A stretch of DNA of 64,000 nt, taken from positions 32,625,707 to 32,689,706 of the forward strand of contig NC_089852.1 of NCBI RefSeq assembly GCF_036373705.1, in the 5' to 3' direction. The DNA is from Amia ocellicauda (taxonomy: Eukaryota; Chordata; Actinopteri; Amiiformes; Amiidae). A model generated the notes under the pieces. That model saw only the letters and a program-made list of their open reading frames with translations, was not told where the DNA came from and did not search any database. Position numbers and translations under genes: made by a program. Below, piece by piece: positions 33,935 to 44,800 of this stretch; positions within the stretch are counted from its first letter, which is position 1, and the number at the start of each line of letters is the position of its first letter.

Positions 33935-34920
33935 AACACTTCTACATTGATGTGGATGCTACCATGATTATAGATAATTGGAAATAATTATGAGCGTGAA
34001 AGTTACATAAAGCATACACTTACTGCAATATACATTATAAAAGCATACACAAACAGAACAAATCTGTATAAACCGAACAGCACATTCATTCATTAAAACA
34101 ATATACTAATCTAGCAGCATTATTTTATAATTAGGATAAATAAATTTAGTCACAAGATGGATGTAGTCATTGCATGTTCTGCCATTGGCAGAAGTACTTC
34201 TCTAAATTGTCAACAGAAAAAACAATGCATGTCTCTGCAAACTGTAGTGGAATACATTGAACTGTGTGGTCAAAATGCTGACACTTATGTCACGCTGATC
34301 TAAATGCACTGTGATGGTAAATAAAATAAAAACAGGAGGAAATTTGGAAGATCATATGCAGAAGTCCTCCTGCCTTTGAGGTATATAATCTGGAAACACA
34401 GTATTTTATAACATTTTATGAAGGCTGATCTTCTTCACACTGCTTCCACACTTTCCCTTTGCTTTCTGTTAATGTTTGAAGAGTCGAAGAAATCCTGAGA
34501 GAGATGCACCTCCAATCAAAACGTTTTTTTTATTACAAACAGCTGCAAGGAGACAAGAGACACTCTCAAGAACAGTCTTAGAGAAGTTACAAACTACAGG
34601 CACTTTTATGCAGACCAGACAGGAGAGAAAGATAACAGGCCCACATTTCTGTCCCGTGATGAGTGGAAGTTCGGTTTCTGCTTGACAACTGCTCAGGAAG
34701 ACCCATATATAGTCAAACGGTGAACAATTAAGGCATACATAATGTTTAATATAAGGGTGGGTTGTAAGATGTATCAAGCCCAAATTGCTGGTGAAAACTG
34801 GTTCTTATCAGACTCTGTTCTTCTCTGTATCAGGGTTGACCTATAGGACAGTACCATAGCACAGTGAGACAGTGAGACAGTGACCTTGTTCACACAGACA
34901 CACAGGGAAAGAAATACAGT
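33935..34920. other. Non-coding, nothing firm
   Basis: AT-rich DNA to 34500, then a mixed block (34500-34860) with a TTTTTTTTATTACAAACAG stretch that could be a minus-strand polyadenylation region. I cannot assign it. Confidence 0.35.
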
Positions 34921-35244
34921 TCTTCAATGATGTTATTTACTATTTGTATTTTCAAGATATTAGAGTATGAGAGTTAAAGAGATTTCGATGTCCCAAATGA
35001 TTAATTACCCAGCTTTAGCGATAATTAAAACAACTTAACAACACAAATCACAGTGGTGAAGGTATTCTACGGTCTCGATGTACAGTATATATCTTCCAGC
35101 AATGACTTGATGTGCACAGAACTGCCTTTGTCAAACAATTGGACAGGAGCACTTCATATAACAGGCACACTAAATTTAGATTACTTCATATTATTTGTGA
35201 CCTGTGGCTGTGTGGAGACTTTTTTATTTAAATATTTGTAAGCG

Positions 35245-35920
35245 TGTTTAGCTTTCTGATGAGATTTCTGGCACAGTGTGTCTAATACAAATAAATTGTT
35301 TGCACACATATTGCATGTGTGAGTATATGACTTTAGCTGTGATGGGGTATGACAGATATATTTCAATTTGTCACCCATTTCACTACAGCACCATTATGTC
35401 TCCATCAAGAGTATATAAACTCATAGCCCTAACTTGGATGGTTCCTCTTGCTATATTTACAGTAATGATAGTCGTAACTAGTCGACTACCACTGTGCAAA
35501 TGAACCATTGAAAAAGTATACTGTGCCAACTATTCAGTAGTCAAACTTGCTTGTATTGACGTCACTATTAACAATATAATTGGTTCAATTTTAAATACCG
35601 TATATATTTTCCCCCTGGCTCTCCTGATTCTGTATTCATATATACATATACTCAGAGTCTGCTTAAAATTGTCCACTGCATCGCGATCTAAAGCTCTGAA
35701 CACCTGCGTTCCCCATTTCATGACTGTCATCAGTTTCTTTGTTTCTACTTTGTTTGAACTGTTTCAGAGTAGATTTGACATGGAGTACATTCCTCTAGTG
35801 ATCCGGGTTCTTCTTTCTGTGTACTTTCTCATCTTACCTCCTTTACTAAATCTGATAATCTATTGATTAAGAAGTCAAAAGCTCAAAGAAAAGACAAAAA
35901 AACTGTTCTGTCCTAAATAG
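35245..35920 (+). pseudogene. Olfactory receptor pseudogene C (5' truncated)
   Basis: The reading frame starts inside the second extracellular region (EISG..CLIQINCLHTYCMCEYMTL), equivalent to residue 88 of the intact gene at 38627. The first 85 or so residues, including TM1 and TM2, are missing. MGYDRYISICHPFHY is intact. TGA replaces a codon in the second extracellular loop (35503), and another TGA falls just after NLIIY (35865). TM5 to TM7 are otherwise readable: LFQSRFDMEYIPLVIRVL and SKALNTCVPHFMTV. The upstream flank (34970-35165) is a decayed copy of the flank before the intact gene. Confidence 0.9.
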
Positions 35921-36040
35921 AAGTTGCCGGTGCTAGAATAGTCCCCAACAAAGCGTTTCTATTCCAACAGCATTCTATGTCAACTCAAATGGCAGAACTG
36001 TGGACTTACATTCCAACAGTAATATCGAAAATACATGGAA

Positions 36041-36081
36041 TCCAAAATATATATATATATATATTTATTTATATATATATA
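36041..36081. repeat. (AT)n microsatellite
   Basis: A TA-rich tract with one TTTA interruption; it lies just before the Tc1 element. Confidence 0.8.
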
Positions 36082-36095
36082 TGTGTGTGTGTCTA

Positions 36096-36902
36096 CAGAC
36101 GGGTGACAAATTAAATTAAAAACCAACATAAAGTGTCTCAGTAAGGTGATGGGCCACCACGAGCCAACAGAACAGCTTCAATGCTCTTGGCACAAATTCT
36201 ACGAGTCTCTGGAACTCTACTGGAAGGATGGAACACCATTCTTCCAAAAGATATTCCCTCATTTGGTGTTTTGATGATGGTGGTGGTCCAAAATCTCCCA
36301 TAGGTGTTCAATTGGGTTGAGATCTGGTTTCTGCGAAGGCCATAGAATATGAATTACATCATTTTCATACTCATCAAACCATTCAGTGACCCCTCGTGCC
36401 CTGTGGATGGGGCATTGTCATCCTGGAAGAGACCACTCCCATCAGGATAGAAATGTTTCACCATAGGATAAAGGTGATCACTTTGTAATGATTTACAGTT
36501 ACCCTTCCGTCTAAGTGGACAAGTGAACCCAAACCATGCCGGACCCCCTCACTGTAGAGGTCAAGCAGTCTGGTCTGTACCATTCTCTTGGTGTCCCCAT
36601 ACATGCACTCGCCCACTTGTCAAGAATACTAGCCAGTTGAGCATCTTTGTGACTGAAGCTCCTGTCATTCATGCCCCTTTAATGACCCCTCTTTCAAAGT
36701 CACTTAGATCCTTTCCTCTTGCCATCTTGATCCAAACTCAAGGTCAACTGCGCCTGCTCAGCATTTTAACACATGCCACAGAGCAGGATAGGATGTTAGT
36801 TGCTTAATTTTATCGTACAATACACTTCTTTAGAGGCGTCTGCATTCGTTATGTTCCTCCACTCATTTATTCAGGTTTTTATTTTAATTTGTCACCCGTC
36901 TG
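36096..36902 (-). mobile_element. Tc1/mariner deletion derivative, both ends present
   Basis: It is bounded by CAGACGGGTGACAAATTAAA and its inverse, preceded by TA. The right flank is CA, so one target base has changed. At 807 bp it is about half the normal length. Read on the minus strand it has a transposase start at 36725 (MARGKDLSDFERGVI), a middle with YRPDCLTP-like remnants (36540-36600), and a C-terminal remnant (36301-36116). It is the same family as the element at 31263. It can only have moved with a transposase from elsewhere. Confidence 0.85.
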
Positions 36903-37317
36903 CATATATACACATTTACACACACAACCATACATTTGCTTATGTGAAGTTTATTGTAAATAGCACTATTTATATAATGTATCTGTTACTGAATAATAAA
37001 TAAGAGATCATAAACATACTATGAATTGAATGTGAAATCAAAATATACATGTCAAAGAACTTTAAATGTGGTACAATGAATCTCAGCTTTCAGATATGCT
37101 ATTTCACATTGGATGAAACACATGCTCCTGTACTGTGCAAAGTCCAGACTTTTTGTAAATCATGTATTTATGTTTTTTATGTTTTTTTCTCTGCTTAATC
37201 TCAGATACATTTTCACTCTCTACTACTAGTTCTGCTGCATATATTCCATGGACATTCATTTGGATATGATTATAAAAAAGAATGCACAAATGTATCCCCT
37301 TATATGTGAACAGAAAG

Positions 37318-38116
37318 ATTGTAAAGCATGTTTCTCATGTATATTGCTGTAAGAATAAAAATATCAAGTAAATAAAACAAGATAAAACAACAACAACAAC
37401 TGTTTGCTTTATCTCATTAATTTGAGTGTTGTACCAGATAATGTTCATTAGAAGTGAACATAGCCCTGTAATTAATTGGATAATATCTGGATATCTCTGG
37501 TGATTAATTTCCCAGCCTTAGCAACAAAAAAATCATTTTACATAGTGTTTCATGCCATAGAGGTGTTTATTTCTTACCATTCAGACACTGTGGTAAACAT
37601 ATCCTCCTGGGTCCTGATTCACATTATATCTTACATCAGCTTGTTGGAGAGCACAGAACTGCCTTTGTCTATTCATCGGACAGGAGCATCTCAATGTACA
37701 GAGGAGCAGGTACCATCACATGACTGTACTCTCCTTGAATTGTGGGTTTTATGGGGATTGTATGTTTCCTTGCATGTCAGTTATGTGTGTGATAATCTAT
37801 CTGTATATCAAGAGTTTAGTTCATGGTGTTGTTGCTGGCTCTATATGAATATTTCATTCAAATCTGTTCATATTCAGAGGTTTCAGTCAGGTGCTCATAC
37901 ACTAGGCATCTAGTCATTCAAGTTTATCCATGTAGGAACCTCAATGTCATCCCTTACAGGGCATGCTTATGCTGCTTGTTCTTTATACTCTCATGTCAAG
38001 CTCTTCCTATTTCAGTGAGGTTAAACTGAAGCAACTGAGGAGGCTGGTGGACTAACTGCTAGAACAGTCAATTCATGGCATTGATTATACAATTGTACAC
38101 ACACACACACACAAAT

Positions 38117-38159
<43 letters not shown>

Positions 38160-38376
38160 ATGGTTAGGATACCATTTGAGATTTAAAAACTAAAAAACTG
38201 ATTTTCATATCCTAATTTTATTAATTTGCCTGTGAATCTAAAGTGCTGCTTACAGTTACTAGAAAGAAGTTTAATGTAGTCTAACTACCTGTTTAGTAAC
38301 AATGATCAACGTCATTGCAGGAAACAATATTTATCAAATATATCTAATATACTTGTAATATATATGTAACTTTAGG
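37318..38376 (+). repeat. Upstream flank of OR unit D (duplicated)
   Basis: It aligns with 23386-24331 (unit B) and in decayed form with 34970-35165 and 21235-21520. It includes a (CA)n microsatellite at 38097-38157. The conserved blocks could hold promoter or enhancer elements; the sequence alone does not single one out. Confidence 0.75.
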
Positions 38377-38584
38377 CAGTCAGCAGAAGACATTAGGTAG
38401 TGACACATATGACCTGTAAGACTTCAAACATGCATGTGATTAATTTGGCTTTTAGGTTAAAAAGTCAATGAATATATCAAACAACTATTAATAAAAATAA
38501 ATAAATAAACGTAATCTAAATTACTTGTGTCTCCAAAGACAGAACAAAACTCATAAAATTAGATGTCACATTGTTAAAGTGTAA

Positions 38585-38604
38585 CTTCTTCTTTTCTTCA
38601 CTAG
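38585..38604 (+). promoter_or_regulatory. Candidate 3' splice site upstream of OR start
   Basis: TTCTTCTTTTCTTCACTAG is a strong polypyrimidine tract plus AG, 22 bases before the start codon. It suggests a non-coding 5' exon spliced to the single coding exon. Fish ORs often have such leader exons. Confidence 0.55.
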
Positions 38605-38626
38605 GTCTACCTGATACCAGAATGCC

Positions 38627-39571
38627 ATGGAAAACACCTCACACACAACCTCCTTCTTATTGACAGGATACAAAGAAACTGGGGATTTGCAATATTTATA
38701 TTTCATAATCTTGCTTCTAGTGTACATGCTAACAATAGCTGCTAACACAGTTATTATTTGTGTGATTTGTGTGGAGAGCAGTCTGCATGAGCCCATGTAC
38801 ATGTTTTTATGCAGTTTACAAGTTAACGGTTTGTATGGGAGTACTGCTCTGTGCCCTGCTCTTTTAGTCAATATTTTATCTGAAAGTCATGAGATTTCTC
38901 ACACAGCATGTCTATTACAAATATATTGTTTGCACACGTATGGCATGTGTGAATGTTTGAGTTTAGCTGTGATGGGGTATGACAGATATGTTTCAATTTG
39001 TCACCCATTGCACTACAGCACCATTATGTGTCCTTCACGAGTGTATACCCTTATAGCTTTGACTTGGCTGTTTCCCTTTTCAGTTTTTACTGTAATGATA
39101 ATTGTAACTAGTCGACTGCCACTGTGCAAAAGGATAATTGAAAAGGTCTATTGTGACAACTATTCAGTGGTCAGACTCTCCTGTAGTGATATTACTGTTA
39201 ACAACGTTCTTGGTACAATATCTGTTGCTGTAATGCTTGTTCCCCCGTTACTCCTGGTTGTCTATTCATACGCACAGATCCTCAGAATCTGCCTAAAGTC
39301 ATCCCCTGCATCACGATCTAAAGCTCTGAACACCTGCGTTCCCCACTTAATCACAGTCATCAATTTTTTTGTGACTACTATGTTTGAGCTCTTACAGAGC
39401 AGATTCAACATGCAACACGTTCCTCTATTAATTCGGATTCTGCTTTCTGTGCAATTCCTCATCTTACCTCCTTTACTAAACCCAATTATCTATGGATTTA
39501 GAAGTAATAAGCTAAAGCAAAAAGTTGAGAAAGTCCTATGTTCAAAACTGACATTTCCTAGCAGACAGTAG
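38627..39571 (+). CDS. Intact olfactory receptor, 314 aa
   Basis: This is a seven-transmembrane GPCR that would bind odorants at the surface of olfactory neurons and signal through Golf. It has NTS at residues 3-5, TM1 with Asn40, the LHEPMYMFLCSL loop (53-64), Cys95 before TM3, and GYDRYVSICHP (117-127, DRY at 119-121). Cys167, Cys176 and Cys186 lie in the second extracellular loop, SKALNTCVPHL (231-241) opens TM6, and NPIIYGFRS (285-293) closes TM7. The length is normal. ATG at 38627 is chosen because pseudogene A starts at the same ATG and a splice acceptor lies just upstream. KALNTC.PHL points to a fish OR clade, possibly the delta group, but I could not check this. A typical OR has a single coding exon. 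Confidence 0.95.
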   Translation: MENTSHTTSFLLTGYKETGDLQYLYFIILLLVYMLTIAANTVIICVICVESSLHEPMYMFLCSLQVNGLYGSTALCPALLVNILSESHEISHTACLLQIYCLHTYGMCECLSLAVMGYDRYVSICHPLHYSTIMCPSRVYTLIALTWLFPFSVFTVMIIVTSRLPLCKRIIEKVYCDNYSVVRLSCSDITVNNVLGTISVAVMLVPPLLLVVYSYAQILRICLKSSPASRSKALNTCVPHLITVINFFVTTMFELLQSRFNMQHVPLLIRILLSVQFLILPPLLNPIIYGFRSNKLKQKVEKVLCSKLTFPSRQ

Positions 39572-39589
39572 TCTTGGATCTGTGGTCCC

Positions 39590-39765
39590 AACACACAGAC
39601 AAAGAGACACTGGAGTGGCTTAAAAATAAGAAAGTGAATGTCTTAGAGTGGCCCAATAATTCTGGTTGAGAATCTGCGGCAAGATTAGAAGATTGCTGTC
39701 TACCAACGATCCACATCCAACTTGGCAGAGCTTGATGGTACCATCCATATGTGCATACCTGGTAG
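39590..39765 (+). mobile_element. Tc1 transposase C-terminal fragment
   Basis: The stretch translates to DKETLEWLKNKKVNVLEWP, the block before the third catalytic residue of Tc1 transposases, then decays. It lies just after the OR stop codon, with no terminal repeats. Confidence 0.65.
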
Positions 39766-39768
39766 AGG

Positions 39769-40534
39769 CCAGTGTTAATTCTGGCAACTGTTTTAGATTT
39801 AGTTTTAGTTTTACTCTTTTGACTAAAATGCTTATCAGTTTTAGTCACATTTTAGACATTTCATGGTCACACTTTATAATAAGGTGCTGTGATTCCTCCT
39901 GAATTTATATATTAATACCACAGGATAAACACATGAATATGTTGTGCACTTCATTTGAGTTCTTATGTTAATCACACGTATAAAAGAGTTAGGGTTAGGT
40001 TTTAGGATTAGGGTAAGTGTGGGTTCATGTGCTCAACATCAGAACTCAGATGATGATCATGAGGCATTGATGTTTACATACTGTGGTATTCATATGTTAC
40101 TTAATGAGGAATCACAGCACAACTTCAAATTCAGCCCAATAAAACAGTAAACCACATAAACCACATTCAATGTTTAGCGAAACACATGATTGGGTACAAT
40201 CAGGTCACATTCTGTTATGCAGATTTCTGTGGTTCTGCACAGAGGTGCAGAAATCCACCGATCCCATTGGTGGAGCAGAACTGTGATAAGCTGCGCTACA
40301 AGGTATGTATAATTATGAGTGGACCATGAAACAGCTCCCTGACCGGCCGCCTCGCAAAATACTGTAATTTATGTCCATTTGTCTTGTCACATTTTAGTCA
40401 ACTAAAATTAGAAGGCATTTATTTGTAGTTATTGTTTTTTTCACGGTATTTGGTCTCATTATCGTCATAGTTATCGACACTGAAAATAGTTTGTTGACAA
40501 ATATTTTTCTTCGTTGATGAAATTAACACTGGTA
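39769..40534. mobile_element. MITE with inverted ends, internally interrupted
   Basis: CCAGTGTTAATTCTGGCAAC at the left end and the inverse CCAGTGTTAATTTCATCAAC at the right end are inverted ends. The arm sequence TTTTAGTCACATTTTAG recurs at 39841-39857 and 40389-40404. The interval 39870-40365 is a second insertion that includes a palindromic piece (40201-40303, relative of 18525-18639) and an inverse pair around GAGGAATCACAGCA. Confidence 0.55.
39985..40020 (+). repeat. Short TTAGGG-like run
   Basis: GAGTTAGGGTTAGG followed by TTTTAGGATTAGGGT contains about four degenerate telomere-type units. It is too short to claim an interstitial telomere. Confidence 0.4.
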
Positions 40535-42190
40535 GAGACTAATCCCAAAAAACAAACTTTTTTTTTTTTTTGCTGTAATTGCAAAATGTGGTTCTACCAA
40601 GTATTGTAATAATGGGGTGAATAGTTATCTAAAAAAGATATTGCAGTTTTTTTTGTTTTTTTTTCATTAACTTTCATTAACTAAAAAGCCAAGGGTGTTG
40701 AATACTTCCTATAGCCACAGTAAGATGTGTACCACTCTGTAAGATATTATTTGTTAGAATGTATTTTTCTATGGGAAATTCTGTGCTATTTGGTTTGGTA
40801 GAGGGAACAGATTTCTTTCCTTTTATCTAGTTCCCTAAATTTTAAGGAGGTCCCTGGTAGCCAGGCTTATCTATGTGTCCAGAAGCCATTGTACCTGTCC
40901 TCTGATTGGCTCCTAGCCAAATTCCAAAGACCCCCACTTCTACGTTACATTAGCATCAAGCACCCAACTCATGGTGGTGGCAAAATGTGAATGGTTGAAA
41001 GGAAACCTTATTAAACTTGGAAAAAAAAGAGAACAGTTTTTTCGGGAGTTCGGAAGATCAAAGAGAAGACAACGACAAGAGAAGAGCAGGAGGAAGAGAC
41101 AGAGGGAGACACACCACTGCCTGCCTAACCAGACTGACCTAAGTTGCCCTGCGAGGAGAAGAGGAGAAATCGGGTATTATCTGTTTCTTTCTGTAATCCA
41201 GCAGAAGCTTAATATTACTTATTCTCAGTAATATAATTGAATGATATTAGTTTGCTATTTTTGTCACAAATAAATGATTATTGCACATCTGTGACTTGAC
41301 TGCATCTTCCCTCTAAAAAGAATCTTAAAAGAGAAACCAATTGACCTATGAGTTTTCAGTTCAACTATTTATTTAGATTGACTGAAAAACCAAGCATTAC
41401 AAATTCTCTTACAACTGTTTCAAATCGATTCTGTCATATTACTATTTCTATATAGCATTAACGTTTTTCTCATGGTTTGGGGATTTGTTGAGTCATAACA
41501 TCGTAGACAGCAGAACTTTATGGTGAGGTTCATTTATAAATATTTTCAACCCATAAAATAAATATGTAGTCTGCAGAATTATATGATTAAAATATATCCC
41601 ATATATTGTAAATATTTTTAAAGGAGTACATTTTAATAAGAGCTATTTATGAAAATTGGCTGAGATTATTGTTAATGACACAATAACAGCCTCTGCTGTC
41701 ATGGAAACACTCAGAACATTTTATGAATAACCCTGAGGCTTTCCCTTCCTGCCTTTCCATTTGTCTCAGCAGGAGGAACGGTTCCCTTAATTACATGTTC
41801 CGCCAGTATCTGCAGAGATGTAATACAATGCACGGGTGTTGAGTATCTTAATTTTAAGTTTTAAATCAACACGGTCTCTAGGTTATGCTTATAAACAAAA
41901 ACGTGTTAAAACCTTGAATCTCATCAAATACTCGCAGGGTGTAATGTCTGTGTGGACATCATGCGTTTAAGAAGATAAATGGTACCAATGCTTGATCTCA
42001 TTCACTTTTAAACTTGTAAACCTTTGAGACTAACTGACTGGACCTTCCCAAAGTTGCTAGCATGTTAAGAAATATTTAATTTTCTGTACTTTGAAGCCTC
42101 CTTCACTTCTTTAAAAGGTTCTTCAACAACGTAATGTAATTCTACAAATCTACAAGTCCGGACATGAAGCTTTTCAAGTAAACATATAAG
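40535..42190. other. Non-coding, nothing recognised
   Basis: An 86-codon ORF at 40971-41231 is Arg/Lys-rich with no domain I know. The rest is AT-rich. Confidence 0.35.
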
Positions 42191-42200
42191 TAAACATAAA

Positions 42201-42375
42201 AGGCAGCACTGTGGATTAGCGGTTAGGGCTCTGGAAGGTTGTGGGTTCAAATCCCAGGTGCTGTTGTACTCTTGAGCAAGGTACTTCACTTAGATTGCTC
42301 CAGTAAAATGCCCAGCTGTATAAATGGGTACAAATCCCTGGATAAGAGCGTCTGCTAAATGACAAATAATGTAAT
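42201..42375 (+). mobile_element. tRNA-derived SINE
   Basis: The head has a pol III A box (TAGCGGTTAGGG at 42217-42228) and a B box (GGTTCAAATCC at 42244-42254), spaced as in a tRNA. The body follows (TGTTGTACTCTTGAGCAAGG), and the tail CTGGATAAGAGCGTCTGCTAA ends in A-rich repeats. The tail matches the 3' end of the L2 LINE at 62577-62610, so the SINE probably used L2 reverse transcriptase. It is not a tRNA gene: the acceptor stem does not close. Confidence 0.85.
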
Positions 42376-42481
42376 GTGATATAAGGAAGTTAAAAAAACA
42401 ACAACTGTGAATTAAAAAATAATAAGTGCACACATCTAAATAAATAAGTGAAAGTCTGGTCGGGACAACAGTAGGTGAGAG

Positions 42482-42690
42482 TCACTTGAATTGAATGCGA
42501 GCCGAGATCAGGAGCCAGTGGAGGGAGTGGAGCAGTGAAGTAGCATGTGTGCATCGGGGCAGAGAGAACACCAGACGAGCAGCAGAGTTCTGGATGAGCT
42601 GGAGCGGGCGGTAGTACTTGTAGATAGGCCAGCCAGGAAGGAGTTGCAGTAGTCCAGGTGGGAGAGGACCAGGGACTAGACGAGCAGCTG
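42482..42690 (-). mobile_element. L2-type LINE fragment
   Basis: The minus strand encodes IYKYYRPLQLIQNSAARLVF followed by SLHWL, a block conserved near the C-terminus of L2-clade reverse transcriptases. It is truncated at both ends and abuts a solo Tc1 terminal repeat. Confidence 0.75.
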
Positions 42691-42711
42691 AGTCGAGTAG
42701 TCTATAAGGAC

Positions 42712-42834
42712 TGTCTTTCACTGTTAAAATACACCTACCATTAAAATTATAGACTGATAATTTCTTTGTCAGTGGGCAAACATTCAAAATCAGCAGGGGA
42801 TCAAATACTTTTTTCCCTCACTGTACATACCTCC
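42712..42834. mobile_element. Solo Tc1 terminal repeat
   Basis: About 120 bases match the right terminal repeat of the element at 48342-49908, ending TTTTTTCCCTCACTG before TA. No transposase lies next to it; the element was otherwise lost. Confidence 0.8.
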
Positions 42835-43117
42835 AGTAACTGAGTTTGAGACTCGGGCATTTCACTACAATGCAATGTTAAATATGTTTTATTGAAATTG
42901 AAAATAATATATTTTGTGAAATATATTTTGTAAAAATTACGAATACATTTGGTGAAATATATTAATGTAAATATATTCTTAAATGCATTTTAGATATAAT
43001 TTAGGAAAATATATTTTGAAATCCACATATTTGTATAATATATTGCAATATATTTCCTTTCCATATGGGGGGGTCTCCCTCTACCCCCCCCGGAGCCCCC
43101 CATCACAATTTTCTACA

Positions 43118-43386
43118 AAATCACAAGCTAAGGTACTGAACACTTAGATACACAGATACACCACACTTAGTTACACCGATAAACATTTTAATTTCAGCTT
43201 CTTTCGAAGTAGTTCAGAACAGATTTGACATGAGACATGCCCAGTGAAGTTTGTATTTTACTCAGTTTACTTTTTGATCATTCCACCTCTTATAAATCCC
43301 ACTATTTATGAAAAAAAAACAACAACATTAGTACCAGGGTTAAGAAATGTTTGTTGCAGAACAACAAACTCTTGACTTTGACATAA
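43118..43386 (+). pseudogene. Olfactory receptor pseudogene (3' end only), subfamily 2
   Basis: It aligns with the last 90 codons of the intact gene at 44801: AQAKALNTC-type region, then AVTPINILISASFEVVQNRFD-like remnants, SVYFLIIPPLINPTIYE. The stop and the bases after it match too (TTGACTTTGACATAA). The 5' side is replaced by a C-rich block ending near 43110. Frames are broken. Confidence 0.85.
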
Positions 43387-43619
43387 GCTGTGAAGAATAC
43401 TTATCAAGTTTACAGAGATTTGTACTGTAACATTATTAAATCCATCTCACCCATCTTAAATAATTTTCTTAATGTTTTGTGCTAAATAATAAAATAAATA
43501 CAAATAAATAATCAATACACTTTAAGAACGCTAATTGTCTCCAAAATGTTTGTTCTAATGAATTATATTCCATCTTTGTGATTGCCAAGTTCTACAATTT
43601 ACTTAACTGTGCTGGATAA

Positions 43620-44800
43620 ATAATATTTTTCTTCAAACAGTTCTGGGACACTATAAAATACATATGGGACACAGGTCACGTGGGCTGGACTCCCTCAACA
43701 TCCCTTCTCATTAGTGCCTTATTAATGATCAAGGATTCTCAGCTTGATTCTCTATGGAGCTTCTTCACAAGATGAAAACTGTAAGACAGAGCCACTACAT
43801 TCCACTTTGAGTATAAGTTTATCGAGGACATTAGGATTTCCCTCCCCTCAGCTCTGCACAACTGAAACGATGGCCTGCTGACATCAAGATTTTAGAAGCA
43901 AAGCTTCATATTACTTAGATACCAGTTTAAGTCCATGTATGTGTGAAAGTAGTATTCTACCATGAGACTCTCCTCTCATAGTGCTTCTGCCAGTCCAGAG
44001 AAGCTGTGATCTTGCTGGTGGTGTGAGCAAAGAGGAGGGCAGGTTCAACTCTTCAGATACTTCAATTTTTACGGTAAGGCAGAACTTAATCCACCCTGAG
44101 TTTAGTTTAGTATGTGAAATGTTAACTAATTTAAATATTTAACTTGAAATCACATCTAATAGTGTTACCAAGATAACAGGATAGTTCTGCCGCATTGTCC
44201 CATTGCTTGATTGCCATTTACAGCTGTCTTCATATGGACCTGATGTCTTTCACCAAACCTGCTGGCATTAAGAAGTGAGGAATTTTAGTTTCAGAAAAGT
44301 TGCAACTAGTTGTTTATAATAATGCAGATGAAAAATCCAGGGCTTGAAGTTTTATGTGTAAGTACTGATTAATCACCTTTTTACCTACAGTGTACTGACA
44401 CATGTATATAGTGTGTAACTACTAACTTAGGTAAAGTTTCACACATCTGCAAATATAATTACAAGTAATTTCAATTGCATATATAAATGAACATAACATA
44501 AATGTCTGCACTGTGAATACATAAGTAATTACTCAATGCTTATACAGACAAATTGTCAATTGAATCATATGTTAAGTTGGATACTTCCAACGGTTTAAAA
44601 TTAACCTGCAAATAAATACAATTTTAAATTTGTGTTGATTTTGTCCAGGCAAAGATATGTAAAATCAATGCAAATACACTGTAATATATAAGAACAATAA
44701 CTCTTATTTTCTTCTAGTCAGTCATTAACACAATGGCTAATTAATTTGTTCTTGTAAAATTCCCTTTCCTTTGAACAGATCTTCTCCAGCAGGGCACAGC
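43620..44800 (+). repeat. Upstream flank of intact OR, subfamily 2 (duplicated)
   Basis: It aligns with 46195-47258 along its whole length: CTTCAAACAGTTCTGGGACACT, CGAGGACWTTAG, GAAGCAAAGCTTCATATTACTTAGATACC. The block covers more than 1 kb and continues into the coding region. A 3' splice site (TTCCCTTTCCTTTGAACAG, AG at 44777-44778) lies 22 bases before the start codon in this copy and in the second one (AG at 47235-47236). Confidence 0.75.

Noticed and set aside
39985..40020. Interstitial telomere
   Set aside because: Only about four degenerate units; too short to distinguish from chance.
40971..41231. A small basic protein gene
   Set aside because: No domain, no homologue known to me, and no second copy or flanking gene signals; 86 codons can arise by chance.
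42201..42280. A tRNA gene with A and B boxes
   Set aside because: The stems do not close and a SINE body and LINE-like tail follow; it is a SINE head.
44771..44800. Upstream start giving an OR ten residues longer
   Set aside because: It begins with TTG, not ATG, and a splice acceptor lies just downstream, so the ATG at 44801 is the better start.
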